A stretch of 64,000 bases of DNA. Origin: Mycteria americana (Eukaryota > Chordata > Aves > Ciconiiformes > Ciconiidae). The stretch lies in assembly GCF_035582795.1 (NCBI RefSeq), contig NC_134368.1, positions 37,811,501-37,875,500 on the forward strand, written 5' to 3'. The position numbers and the translations under genes were made by a program. Below the pieces are notes generated by a model. That model saw only the letters and a list, made by a program, of their open reading frames with translations, was not told the DNA's origin and ran no database searches. Position 1 is the first letter of the stretch. Every line of letters starts with the position of its first letter. Shown here piece by piece: positions 38,201-51,449 of this stretch.

Positions 38201-41159
38201 ACCCAGAAGCACATATACCCACGCTCCTGCTTTTTTCTCAATAGTCAATTCGTAATGAAGCTACCAGGCATCAGCTGAACATTATCTCTCCGCTATTAGC
38301 CCCAGGGCTTTTACCCGAGATGTAACAATAAGTCAAATAACCTCGCATTTGTCATGAGCAAAGAATATGTACGCCGTTGCAGCACCTCACCTAACTCAGT
38401 CTGCGCCTTTCATCTCGACAAGACCTTGATCCAAGGGCAACCCAAATCAGTCCTCAAGTACAGCGCTGCGTGGGCTTCTGTTTGCTACCCGAGCAGGTCA
38501 TGTAATGCGCCACTTGTATGTGCAAATGCCTGCCTCTTCCCTCTAGTCAACGAAAAATTTTCATTACATTTTCATGATTAAAAAGTCCAAAGGACATTGC
38601 TCTTTTAAAGCTCTATGTTAATTCTTTATATTATCTAGAGCAGAAATACCTCTCTTTCACACAGAATGGTACAGGATCACAAAGACGCGGGCCCGTTGCC
38701 TCCCAAGCCCATGGGAACCCCGCACGCCAGAACCATCTTCTTCAGCAGGGCACAACGAATACTTCACAACCATTATTTTTGCACATAATAACCGCAGTCA
38801 CAGAACGAGTCTCCCCTACAACAAAAAGAAAGTGCTTAACAAGGATCTTTGCATAATTTCAGGTAAAGCATGTTCGTTTCCTGCTCTCCCCGTATCTTCT
38901 TACAAAGATATCCAGTTGGTGAGCAGATGTATGAACACCTGAGGTGATGCAACAACATCACAAGGGCATTGCCATAGGACACCCTTCCCAGTATAACAGC
39001 CCAGATTCAAGTGGCCCTCACTGTATTTTCCCCCATACACCTACTGCGTAGCTCGTATGAACCAGAGGTCCTGGAGAAAAACACGGTATGTGGTCAGATA
39101 TTCTCTCCTGCTCTCAGCTATAAAATGACAACAGCAACACATCCTTCCCTAAAGGGCTTCTGTGGTCACAGAGGCAGAAAAACGTCATATATGTTCTGGT
39201 ACGGAGACAGCGAGGTCCATATGCATACCCCAAAAGAGTCTTTGTCCCTCATAACCCAGACGCAGGAGAGCGTCAAAACCGTACCAGAAATTATAAATCA
39301 GTCATTTCTTTAGCTGCAAGCGCTTGCCTTCAGAACTTTTAACTTCAGGTTGTAGCACATAAATTCCTAAGACGTCTTAAGAAAAACAGAAAGGCTGCTA
39401 ATTACATGCATACGCATGCACATGCACTATACGTGTACAGCCCTAAATGTCTGCTTTCTTACGTTGCAGAAAGCCACTATTCCAGAGCATACTACCCTGA
39501 TGGGCCTCATTACTGAAGGCTAATCTTGTGGGGCCTCTACCGCCACTGCCACCAAGAGTACTTTGTGCCGAGTATGCAGACTTTAAAAGTTATTCTTTCT
39601 TCTTTTTTCATCTTAAGCCAAAACACTAATTTTCTGTGCAACATACTCACTAATATGCATGCAGAATACCTGTTGGCACCAGCAACTACTACATGATGCT
39701 CATCAAAAACTTAAGCTATACCCAAAATATCTTCAGATTAGACAGGTTACATTGGACGTTGCCTGTTGAACTTGATCCTGAACTTCAGCACACGTGTTCT
39801 CCTCTTGAGCAACATCAGATGATAGGGAAAGGCTGTGGTTACTCTGGGAGGAAGCAGGAACAAGAGAGCGGCACTAAGCACAGGGCCTGGAGGGTGCTCC
39901 TGGGCAACTCCCAGCTGGAAGATGAGAGACTCTTTTATCACCTGGTGCCCTTCAGCAAGGTCCTCGGGGTATATGCTGGGTGCTGGGAAGCTCTCCTTCG
40001 TCTCACAACTTCCTAGGCAATCCCAGAGCCGCTCTGGCTGCTGCTGCTTTGAGGGCTGCGTGGTCAGACACAGTACGTATTTTCTGGCACACCTAAAGTT
40101 TTCTCAAGGGATGTAGGCCATCATAAGGAAATTTTCACTTTCTAGCTCTCTCTTGGTAAAAGCAGAACTTCCCAAGTCAAAGAAAAGATGCTCCCCTAAG
40201 CCAAAGGCAAGTTACATGCTGCTTGCAAACAAAACCAGCTTTACAGTTCCTCTTCCCCACCCCCTGCTTCCCCTAAAAAAAGGGAAAAAAAAAAATCGTT
40301 CATAACGCAGTGCATTTGGTGGCCTAAATATGGGTGTTACCAGATTCCCCACTGACGCAAAGAGGTCAGAATTTGAGAAGGTGAGAAAATGACTTAAGTT
40401 TCCATAAGAAAAATCGACCTGAGCAATTAACCTGGGAACGGCACCAGGATGATGTCCCAGAAAGCTCATTTCCAAGACAAGTTTATACCGGGAAAAGTTT
40501 AGCAGTTCAGGACTGCCGAAAGTAAGTTCTCACATTTACACCTGACAATGAATTCATTTGCACAGGCAATACTCTCAGAACCCATCTGAAAAAACAACTG
40601 CTTTTCGCTACCACGTTCTTACGTCATTTCCGAACCTCCTTATACAGATGCTAGGAGTAACACGCCACCACATCCAGTATTATTGGCATCTGCCTCCAGT
40701 ATAGAGAAAGGAAAACTTTGTTACGTGCTTGCAAAACCATTGAGCTCCTTTGAGAAACATCCTTGTCTTCCAAGATGCTGCCTGCTTCTCACACTGATAC
40801 CTAATTACCACGCACCACTCCTGACCATCTTTACAGGTTTTTGGTACACTTAAAAATGCCTTCTTCAACTATAATCAGTGTTTTTAACACTTTTTTTTCC
40901 TTAAATGTGAGAAGTAAAACACCATACTGTGTTCTGTCCTTCAATAAAATTGCCTACACAGCTACTTTTGACCTATAAGCGCTTGTTCTCCCTCCCGATT
41001 TTCTCTACAAACCCCCCCCCACAAGACAAACTTAGATTACTTGACTTTTTTTTTTTTTAATTAGCCGTCTGCTGGACCTGCATTAGTGCAGATAAACACG
41101 AACACATGAAAAAGTTACAAACAGAAGAAAGAGAGGCATGTAAGTGGGCTTTCACTAAC

Positions 41160-41814
41160 CTTTTGCCAGGGCGGGGAAGCTGAAATGGCCTGTGAAGGTC
41201 GAGCCAAAGGGGACCAAACCAGGCAGCAAATTTGCTCCCGTGAGCTGGTGAGCAAGTGAGCAGCAGGGAGAGCTGGGAGGGGAGGAGGAGCGAAGCAGGG
41301 CAGCTGAGTGGTTAGCTACTAAATTAGAGAATAAGCAGCTAGGAATTGCAAATAACTGTATGCTGTCTGGGAAGCGGAGAGGAAGAGATATTTTCTGCCA
41401 AACTGCCCTGAACTGTCGAACACCTGCATTTTTCGCTCTGCAAGGGTCCCTGTTCCCCCTCCTCTGCCAGCCCTCCCTGCGTGCCAGCAGAAGGCTTCCC
41501 CGCAGCACCTGCAGACCGCGGCTTTTCGCCGAGAACAGCAGCGCAGGTAGCAGGAAAGCGCAGGGAGCTGGTGTGCGTGCCCACGCTTGGAAAGGAGTGC
41601 TTGAGAGCCGAAATTGCTCCTGGGCACTACTCGTTCCTGCAAACCTTCCTCTGCAGGGAGTGCGCTCTGCACCAGCTTCAAGTCTTTTTATGGTCAAGGT
41701 AGTTGCAATGTTGCCAAAATGCTGAGATTGCCGAAGCCGCTTTGATGGCCTAAGAAGGTCTCCAAAAGCCCGAAGCAAGGCAGACGTGATTAGTCTCCAT
41801 AATAAAATTTCCAA
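41160..41814 (-). other. Speculative alternative first exon (open frame ending in a splice donor)
   Basis: On the minus strand a frame opens at ATG 41814 and stays open for 218 codons plus one base. It then meets AAAAG|GTTAGT, with the GT at 41159-41158. The stop codon of the frame (41157-41155) lies inside that donor, so the frame would remain open if spliced. Its phase (one base left over) is the same as STOX2 exon 1, so joining to STOX2 exon 2 would be in frame. The translation shows no domain I recognise, and GC-richness alone lowers stop frequency, so this is a hypothesis only. Confidence 0.15.
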
Positions 41815-43710
41815 ATACTACTCTGGTGAGGAAAAGCCAATGAACAGAAAACAAACCACAAGCTCTGACCTACACCTTTGCTATCCAATTTTCTGTTAGA
41901 ACATACCTCTGATGACTGTAACACCCTAAAACTTATAATTATGAAGCTGAATGCATTTTCATCGTGGATGGATGCTTGTGGGTAAAATAACTTTTAAAAG
42001 CAAAATGACTAGAGATCTTTCACAACCAGAATCTCAGATGTCATTTGAAAAGCCAAGAGGATTCAGACCCAAGCCCAACAGATCCAAACCTGATCGAGAT
42101 CATGCTGAAGCCAAAATAGCGAAGACCTTAACTTTCCAGTCATCTGGAAAATCATCTCTTTCTCATACAGGAGAAGAGGTTGCCACTGGTGGTAACAAAC
42201 TCCTCCTAGTTCTCAAAACATTTCTGGTTTAATATAATTGAGATCTTGTGAGAATAATCAGCTGTTATCTATAGCATTTTTGACCAAAATCTTGCAGGAT
42301 GTGCTCACAAGATTTCAATGTCACTGAAGCACATTAATCACAGTCTAAACCCCAGCCCACATGAAAATAATACCTCTTCATACTATCTCTGAGCATAATT
42401 AATAGCCTTTATAGCACTCCATCCTATTTTGACTGCTCTTTTTGTTCACGTTTCCACTCAATAGAAGTAACACTTAATCCTCGTTTTCAGCAGACTGTTT
42501 CTGTCTTGTTTTCTGTAATCATCATCTACCTCAAAATGTATTACAAGGGAACAGGTCATAGCATCACCACGCCTCACTGCCTTCTCCAGCAGCGTCTTCT
42601 GCCCTGCGTTGTACATGAATCCTTGCTTAGTGGTTAGTATTAAGCCTTCACGTTAGTGACTAGCCTATAGCTCTGATAGACTTCGGTGCCTTGCCCAGGT
42701 TTAGCAAATAATTACGCCTTTAGTGTTTCTGCTTTAGTTGATCCTAAGACTCGAGTTCTTTTCTCCTAGCAGAAATGCAAATACGTATTAAAGTAAAACG
42801 CATCTTTTCCATTACAATTTCTAGTTGTGCAGTCTTCTGTGGGCTGGCTCCACATATTTCTGTTTCCTGGGCTCTTTGTAGCTGAACCTATAGTTCCATA
42901 GCACAGGAACACCAAATGTATTTCTACACCCCTCTCAGGCCACTTTTCGATGGCAGAAATGTTACATGCAGTCTGGCACACCTTCAGTCTGCAGCACATC
43001 TATCCTGTGGATATTAAGGGGGACTTTGCTTTCCAGTCCAGCCGAACCAACACATTTAAACAAGTGAAGGGAAGGAAAAAAAAAGAAAAGAAAAAAAAGA
43101 GGAATAGTTCTGTATCATAATTGCATACTTATAAATAGCATGTTTTCCATGTGTGTCAGATATCAAATAGCTTAATGACAACTGATAACTGGCTGATTTC
43201 TGCAATCTGCCATCAGCTGCTATTTTCAAGAGAACACGAGCTATTCCTAATACCACAGTACAACTCCGCTTAGTTGTGTAGGAAGCTTACATTTTTCAAC
43301 CAGATGGCAGGTATATACTATTTTAACCAAAATCCTGTTTTAAGAACAGCGGTCGATATAATGACAGTGCTTGACAAGCCAAGAGGCATACGAAAGTAGA
43401 TAACTACATAATACCATTTAGTATTGCCCTTTAAAAACATAACATACTTATGAACGGCAACAGATGGGCCAGGCAATCAGGCTGCATGACCTCATTAACA
43501 GGGGAAAAAAAAAAGTGTTTTGTTTGTTTTTTTAATTAAACTTTAGGCTTTATTTCCAAAATATATTTTGTAGAACTTGGATGTGATTTTTCTCATGCAT
43601 GTATCAAGCCAAAAAGCCTCTGCTCCCTGAGTCAAGCAGGGACAGGGCTGTTCGGCTGCATTACAGTGTGATTAATCCACACAACTGCATTAACACCCAG
43701 CAGGGGAAAA

Positions 43711-43769
43711 AGCTACCTCTAGAATACAGGGCTTGATAAAAAGCCACCTCTAGAATACAGGGTTTGATA
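43711..43769 (+). repeat. Tandem duplication, 31-bp period
   Basis: A 28-base segment (AGCTACCTCTAGAATACAGG...) at 43711-43738 recurs at 43742-43769 with two transitions. A plain local duplication. Confidence 0.9.
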
Positions 43770-45289
43770 GGATACAAATAACCTGTTGTTAAAGATCTCT
43801 GTCATCAGAGCAATGTCTACCAATTAGCAAATAAGTTATTTACACCGGCATTTCTGCTGCAGCAGAAGACACGATCCTGTTCTGTTTCGCTGCCATCTCC
43901 TAAATAGCAACAGCAAACAGTAGCTGTGAAATCCATTTTACATCTCACAGAAGCAAAATAACTCGGCATTTTTCAGAATTGCCTTAGCCTGGACACATTT
44001 TCTCTTCTTTCCCCACCCCGGTGACAAACATCAGCCCCTTTTCAGACCTGACCCCCTGCAGCCTCTACCACATACTGCTGCCTCTACCACAGGGCATGGT
44101 TTGCCCCTCCGTACTTACATTGCGTCTGGGGTCCTCTCTTCAAACACAAATGGAGAATCAAGAGGAGAAGTAGACTCTGGGTGACTGAGCTGCACCAGTG
44201 AAACACCCCAGGTGATCACCGCAGCTTCTCCTCTCTCCCGTGTCAGAGACTTCCCTCGTGTTCAAAGCTAATTTGAGGGGAGAAGATCCGATGTCCTACC
44301 AGTCAAACACACTGAGCCTTTGGATCCGCTAAAGCCCTACCAAAGCATTTAGGAGTAGCTGTCTATATATTTACTTTTGCCTTTTTTTGGATGTATGCCT
44401 ATGCGAGAAGGAAGCAAACTCTCTTTATATTTCACACCCATTCACACTACATTTTTTTCAGGGTGTTGCTAACAGAAAAAAAAAATCCCAAGCTAGTTCA
44501 GCTCCAAATGGCCAACCACACAATCATTTATTTTCCTCTGGTTATACTGACTGGGTTATTTTCCCACACGCTCCTGATGTGGTGAATGACTTGTCTGAGC
44601 AAGCAAAATAATGCTTTAGGCAGCAGATTAGAAAATGCAAATGCACAGGGAGTCCAATAGGCACCTCCTGGGCTGCGTCCTGCCCAGCGAGGCTTGGCTT
44701 TCCATCCCCAGCCGAGGATTCGGGAGGTGCCCACCTCTCTGAAGGCTTACGCTGGGCATCTCGGGCACTGAGTGAGGTGCTACAATGTCCCCAGGCCCCA
44801 ACCCTGTGCCCGAAGGCAAACAGTAAGAATGACTTCTTCCAAGGGCTCAGCCCTGCTATTAATCACCGTGACAGCTACCATGTCACCAACCCAGGGCAGA
44901 CAATTTCAGCCAGGACAGAGGTACAGCTTACCGAGGAGAAAGGAGGACAGCCTGGGAGCACCAGAGTCCCTACTCCATCACTTAGATGGCAAAAAGGTCA
45001 GGGAAAACCACGGACAGAAGGGGTTGGACTGGTTCTCATCCCCCCGATCGGCAGAATGGCCTTGCTTGCCCCACATCTACCCCCAGAAGAGGACAAAGCA
45101 GGTCCTCATCCCTCCCACCCCCCTCCTCATGGCAGGGAGCACCACGTAAAAGAAGCGTCCCAGGCTCGTGGGGTCATCACTTACACCGTCTCCTAAACAA
45201 AAAGAGTCTCAGGAACATCTACGGAGTGAGAGGATGATGGCACGTATCTACCTCTGACCACCTCCGACTGGTGGTAACGAACTGCAAAT

Positions 45290-45487
45290 TATCAAGAGTG
45301 TCCTGGAACAGGTTTCCCAGCAGGGCTGTGCTACCCACGTCCCTGGAGGCTTTCAAAGACCTGACTGGATCAAGCCCTGAGCACCCTGGTCCCATCTCAC
45401 CACTGGCTCTGGCCTGGGCAGGATGTTGGACCAGAGACCTCCTGAGGTCCCTTCCCACCTGACTTCTCCTGGGATCCTCTTCTGTTT
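45290..45487 (+). mobile_element. CR1 LINE, 3' end fragment
   Basis: The run CCTGGAACAGGTTTCCCAGC, then CCTGGAGGCTTTCAAAGACC, and GTTGGACCAGAGACCTCCTG followed by AGGTCCCTTCCCACCTGA is the familiar 3' end of bird CR1 elements in sense orientation. It is followed by a decayed version of the terminal ATTCTGTG-type repeats. It is a 5'-truncated copy with no reverse transcriptase frame, as most CR1 copies are. Confidence 0.85.
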
Positions 45488-45791
45488 GACCTTCTCATTC
45501 ATTTCTGGCCTCCTTCTCCCAGGTCATCTGGTGTTTCACCGCTTCAAACCAACACGCTGCTGACCGTTCGCTATCCAGGCCAGCAAGTCCTCACAAGCCC
45601 AGCACCCTCACAAGGATTTTGGGACCAATTCACTACAAAGGCAGAGGGAGGTATCCTCCTCCTGCCAGGAAGGTCTCCAGACCAAGGTTCTCCTAATGGC
45701 TCCCACTGAAGAGCTCCTAACACATACAGGGTTGGGAGTCAAGAAGGGCAGAGATAAACAATGTCTCAGCTGTAAAGAAGGATTTTCTAGA

Positions 45792-45839
45792 TTTCTCTGT
45801 AAGCTTTTACTTTTACTACTTTCTCTGTAAGCTTTTACT
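45792..45839 (+). repeat. Tandem duplication, 28-bp period
   Basis: The 20-base string TTTCTCTGTAAGCTTTTACT occurs exactly at 45792-45811 and 45820-45839. Confidence 0.9.
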
Positions 45840-46091
45840 GCTCAGTTTGCTTTTTTTGCGTTGAAAGAAAACCTGTATGGATCTAGCAAGAATAAAGACA
45901 TCACTTTTTTAGTATTTATAACAACTGAAAATTTGTGTCACATTAAAATCTTAACTGGAATCGGGAGTGAAATTTTGCAAGTGGCAATAATGAAACAATG
46001 CTGAGAAGGAGCACCCTGACACCTCTTTTCACAGGCTCTTCACTTGAAATTGCAATTATAGTGATCTAGGTACGAAGACAATTCTGACATT

Positions 46092-46109
46092 AAAAAAAAA
46101 AAAAAAAAA
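46092..46109 (+). repeat. A18 homopolymer
   Basis: Eighteen consecutive A. The sequence before it does not match a retrotransposon 3' end that I recognise. Confidence 0.9.
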
Positions 46110-46898
46110 GTTGTTGTAATAAAAGAAAACGGTGTTTTCAGTTTGCGGGGAGATCCTGAATCACAGGTATGCCTGAACCAGAGAGTACACCCTGGGGGCT
46201 GGCAGGATGGGTCGGCGCCTGCACCGCACAGTCCTCCCCTGGCTACTAGCAGCGCAGAGTGGCTCGCTATCTTCTCCTGGGCAGGAGCACGGTTAGGGGT
46301 GATGGCGAGGTAGGAACAAAAGCTAGCCCTGCTGCAAAGACATCCCAAGAGTTGCAGCATCTCACAACACCAGGTCAGTCTGGCTTCCTTCCATCTGACT
46401 CATGCCCATGTACCAACGCAGCTGGCGCATGGCTGTGCAGGGAGGGAAGCCACGTTTCTCCCCTAAGGGAAAGCTTGATTCATGCTAACAGGTATACCAG
46501 TCTGGATCTCAAGAGAGGTATCTGCCTGTTCTCGCTGACACCAAGGCTATTTAGCTCCCTCCCAGCGCCCAACCCAATAGCCTTGGCAGTTTGGGCGCAC
46601 CGCGTCTGAGCAGCAGTGGTCCCACGAGGGCAGAGGGATTTATGGACAGAGTGATGTACCTCAGATGTTCAAAGTCCCCAGATCCCATTTAAAGTTTCAC
46701 AGCAGGAGAGGAAAGGGAAAAAGAGAAGAAGAAAATATATTTAATAAAATAGAATAAAATAGAGGTGTCCACAGAAACCTGAAACGCAGACAGACAGTAG
46801 CCCTGTTACCATTGCTGCAGCTCGTTTAAAGACAGTACTTTCCCCCACTGCAGTCACATTTCCAGTTCCTTCGCAGACCTACCTGGAGGGACCAAATA

Positions 46899-46941
46899 AT
46901 TTGCATCTATCTTTTCCCAACATTCCACATATTATTTGCAT
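46899..46941 (+). promoter_or_regulatory. Pair of POU octamer motifs
   Basis: Two exact ATTTGCAT octamers (46899-46906 and 46934-46941) lie 35 bases apart in the same orientation, with similar flanks (AATAATTTGCATCTATC and ATTATTTGCATTTATC). Octamers are bound by POU factors. Enhancer activity is only a guess. Confidence 0.3.
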
Positions 46942-49900
46942 TTATCGTGAAAGGGTGGAGAATAATAGTGCTTAGTGCAAGAAACAAATACATTTTAAAA
47001 ACAAATCAGTCAGTGCTGCCAGTCAGACAGATGCAAAAGTTGACAAAATACAGCCTTTCATTATTTTTTCATTCCAACCAATGCACAAAATACATGAAAT
47101 ACAAAAGAGTGCCTCACATAGATTTTTTCCGGCTGAATGGAGCTTTGACAGTCAAGAACACTGCATTTTTCACATAATAAAATGTGATTTTCCATCAATT
47201 GTACCACTAATGAAAATGTAGCATACAGCACAATCCCTTGAAAGCCAAGAAATCGAAGCCAAGGGTGAGGCTGAAAGTTGCAAAACCAGGAGCCTCAAGG
47301 GAAGGGAAGTGGGGGATAGAGGAGAACTGGTCCTCTGCCATTCATTTACTTTTCTACTAGTGGCCTCCCAAAAAGGGCTCCCCCTCCTCCCGTTCCTGGC
47401 GTTCAATGGGAGGGGCAGCCAGCACAAAACCATCCATCTGGTTCCCATCACAGGAAAGACTGCCTAGGCTAGCTCCTGCCAAAGCCTGTCATTAGCAATC
47501 AGCATGAGAGAGAGCATGAGAAAACACAGCACAGCTAAGACAACAAACCTAATACTTTTAATACACTAATCATAACAACAGTACTCAATTTTGTTCTTTA
47601 TAAAAATACCACGGGAGTCAGATGGGTCATCCCAGTAGCCTCATTTTATCAGAGAAATTAACGTAACAGGCAACGCAAATGTTATTTTCTTCTGCCACAG
47701 TATATCTATCAGCACCTATTAGAAGCATCTACAGGAGTGAAATACGGCAAGGAAGGATAATTTGATGAAGTGGGTGCAAAACCTTGCTACCCATTAATAT
47801 ACTTTGTCTCCTTTTAGCTACAGCATAATAGACATGGCGTTTAAATCCTGATGCAGCCGCTATAATCCAAGATCTAGTATTTTATGAAAGCTTGGAGAGA
47901 TGACCATCGAACCACCCATGTTTTCTTGCCACAGAAGTTCAGCACAACCCTTCCCACCTCCCCTAGACTTGCCAGCCAGGTAGAGTAATGCCAGTATTTC
48001 CACAATTTCCACAAATAAACTGCTCTTCTTGCATATCATCCTTCAAGATCTCTTTTATCACTCTTTCATTTCAGGTGACCAGGAAAAAAACCCACCAAAA
48101 CCACATCCAAGTGGTCTATAGCAGTACCTCCCAGGGCTGCTGCCACGGGGAGTGAAGACCTGCAGGGGTATTAGGACCTTGTACTGCTGGACGCTGCAGG
48201 CAGACGAAAGCAGCGCTGCCAGCTGCTGGACTTTTCAGCCACAGCTTCCCCCCCCCCTTGGGAATATAACCACACACACCCCTAATTACTGAATAAAAGT
48301 GTCTGTTAATTACCTATCCGAAGTAATTAAATCTGACTGGGGTCAAAAGTGATCTGCCAGTAGGGGACAGAGAGAGGCGGCAAGCTCTAATCCTTTGCTA
48401 TTCTCCGAAGCTGCCTCAAGCCTCAAACCAGAGCCCGCAGGAGCTTGCTCTCCTCCCCGCAGGCAACGCAGACTCCTTTTTCGGGGTGTTCGTCCAGCTC
48501 CATCCGAGCTGCCTTTTCCCCCATCACTTCGGCAAGAGCTGCCCCTGCTCCACTCACTCAATCCCGCCGGCCGGGAAGAGCGCGTCGGAGCAGGTGAACA
48601 CCTGGGGATCTCCAGGAGAGCCACCCGAGAGCAGCTCTGCGTCACCATGCCTGCCTCGAGCTCCTTACACCGGAGCAACAGCGACATCATGACAGACACT
48701 TGCACGGCAGCAATCGAAGCTGACGAGTTTCTTTTTAAAGACCTCCCCTCCCTCCAGTCCCCTGTACCGGGGGCAGGGGACAGAGATGGGAAATGGGGAA
48801 GAAGCCTCCTTCGGGAAGAATTACCATGGCTCTGCCTAAGGATGACAGGCATCAGCTCCCTCAGGACTGTCCCCATGCACATCACTGTCACTTGGCTTGC
48901 TTCTCTCAAGCTTCCTGCTTTTGTTAGGCTGTTCCCACACAGATCTAATAATATCCCGAACAGATGAGTGAATACGAATAACAGCTCTTTCTTCCTCCTT
49001 TCAGGAAACTATTTCCCCATTTGTTTCTCTGATCTCCCTGCTGCGGTATTTAGCTCTAAATGTTAATGACCCATTTAAGAAGGGGAAAGTCTTCTAGGAA
49101 TGACTTGCCCTGGGCTATTCCATGGGCTGCTCAGAAGTGAAATCTCATCGTTTATACCCTCTTCAGTCCAAGAGGAACATTCCCAGGACCAAAGGAAAGC
49201 ACAGCTAGACAGAGAGATGGAAAGGGAGCGGAGATTTTCTTTTTCTCATTCTCTCTTGCATGTTTGGCTGTGTTTATTATCCTCATGCTTTAGAAGTAAA
49301 CATCACTGGGAGATCAGAGCTGAGCCCCAGCCCAGGTCTGCTCCGACTTGCTGCCAGATAATCAGTGAGGAACTTCTCAAAATGTCCTTTTTTCCCCCCG
49401 CTTTGTGGGACAGGGACAGTTATGTCTCAGCCCACTACGCTGAAGCTAACACAAGCCTCCAAAGGGTCAGACAGGCATCGGTGCCACAGCCCGGGGTGGG
49501 ACCACAGGAGAGGGCAAGGAGCAGCACCGCTGCAGGAACCTGGCCAACGTCAGTCCTTATCCTTATCCCCGGCCCGGCTGCGCTCCACCACACCTCCTGC
49601 CCTTCATTCCTGCTGTCTTGGCTTGACGCTGCACGCTCACCTGCGGGTTGGTAAAAGGCTGCGTGCCAGTTTGACTCCTTCGGGTTGCTCGCTGGATCCT
49701 GGGGATCATTCCCCCTCCCAGGAACGAGATGCACAACCGCGGGACACAGGTAGGAACCAGCCACAGGGCACTGCATGTCCGAGAGAGCTGGAGAGCAGGA
49801 CAAGACAGAAAATGAGGACAGACAGCTCTGTGAAAAGCCAGAGGAGCAGCTTTGAAGGAAAAGATATGGTAGAAACAGAAGTTGGCTCCTAAAAAAGGAA

Positions 49901-50880
49901 AAAGAACAAAAAAGGCTGTGGAAGAGCAACCCAGCTGCTGAGGACCAAGCAGTTAGGATGGGGGAAGAAGCAACCAGGCTACTGCTGATGGATGAAGGTT
50001 CAATTTCTCTCGTAGATCTCTCATCACGAGAAGATGCAAAAAGGGTGCGTCAAAACGCTCAGGAACCAGAGCTAGTAGAAATATATCTTTCTCTTATCCC
50101 TTAAAAGTCATGGATCAAAAAGGCTTTGCTTCCCTTTCACCATTTTTCTCATCTCTGAAATATTTTTCCTGCTGTTTTTCCACTCTGTAAACTTTTGCTT
50201 TAAGATAGCAGAAGATACTGTGTATAGGAAGCCAGCCTGTTGTTTAGACACAGTCATTCAAACCTAAACAATATAAAGAGGAAAAAAAGCGGAGGGGAAG
50301 AGACAGGCAGATGGTGGTGAGCTGCGCAGACAGGCATTGCAGCCCGAGTGTTACTGCAACATGCTGAAGCACGATTTGCCAGAACTTCTAACTCCCTAGT
50401 TTTTACAAGCTTAAAAATGCAAATACAAAGTCTCACTGTGAGGCTGAAAGTTGGGAGCTCAAGTTTCAGCTCAAAACTACATTCCTAGTGCTGTTGTACT
50501 TGAGATTACATAAATTATGCATGTATATTGAAAAATCTGATTTGGTGTGACTCTAAACTTAAAAAAAAAACAAAACCACTTTTGGAGAGGTAAAAAAGGG
50601 AAGAACATTATAAAACGTGCTTTTCATCAGTTGATCACGTACGATTGTTTTTAAGTGATTACCTATATATAATTTCCACAACAGTGTTCGCCCAAAATTC
50701 AATAAAGCTTCTGAACTTGAAGGAGTACCTCAGTACTGTTGGGTTACCCTACCTTTGAAAAACAGCTTTGCACAGTTTTTAAATGCATAATGCTTGCTAT
50801 TATATATACTATATACACTATACTTAACAGGGTAGTGCCCAACAACTGTAAAAATATATCCAGGGTTAGTCACATTAGGG

Positions 50881-50898
50881 AAAAAAAAAAAAAAAAAA
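50881..50898 (+). repeat. A18 homopolymer
   Basis: Eighteen consecutive A, with no recognised retrotransposon upstream. Confidence 0.9.
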
Positions 50899-51449
50899 GT
50901 ATTTCCCTCCCCTTTCACTTGAAATTATTGCAAGCCCCGCTGGGGCAGGCTGCAAGGAGAGGGCAAGCGCCGAGCATCCAGGCTCCGGTCCCCGTGCCCT
51001 CCCCAGAGCTCAGTGGCCATCCCTGCATCTCAAACTCTGTCAGGGCAGCCGAGCTGTGATGAACTATCCCCATTAACGGTGAACAACTTTGTTTTGATGA
51101 TGTAAATGAATAACTATGTTTGCGCCCTAAGTGGACTATAAATCACCAAGGCATTTAGCCACTTAGCTTAGCGCTGTCAAATATACTTTGCGATGGCCAA
51201 ACACAATCCGTATGATAAATCTACGCAGCTGAAGTTCTCGGGCCACCAGTAATTTCTGCCTTAAAATCCTTACGACTGAGAAGAAAGGTAAGAGAGACAG
51301 GGCGAAAAAAGGAAGAAAAATAGGGAATAAAGGAATATAAGTACCAGTGATGTAAAGGGGCACAGATTTCCTGGAGAACGTGACAAGCAGAGGCAGAATA
51401 AAATAGTCTAGCGCTAAAAAGGCTGAGGTAATACTTTGAACTTAGAGTT

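Larger units (their letters stand above)
35291..45289. other. Upstream flank with a GC hump at 41.2-41.8 kb
   Basis: Mostly AT-rich non-coding sequence. A locally GC-richer segment (41160-41815) has a 218-codon minus-strand open frame running into a fair splice donor. A tandem duplication lies at 43711-43769 and short homopolymers occur, for example the T run at 41045-41058. No exon of a known gene was identified. Confidence 0.5.
45488..51449. other. Upstream flank without recognised genes
   Basis: The block has a GC-richer segment (48.35-49.9 kb) with overlapping open frames of 184-190 codons on both strands and no recognisable domain. It also has an octamer pair (46899-46941), A18 tracts at 46092-46109 and 50881-50898, and a tandem duplication at 45792-45839. 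No known exon was identified. Confidence 0.5.

Noticed and set aside
44777..45196. 139-codon open frame next to a CR1 copy
   Set aside because: No domain, overlapping frames in other phases, and adjacent to repeat sequence; best explained as chance.
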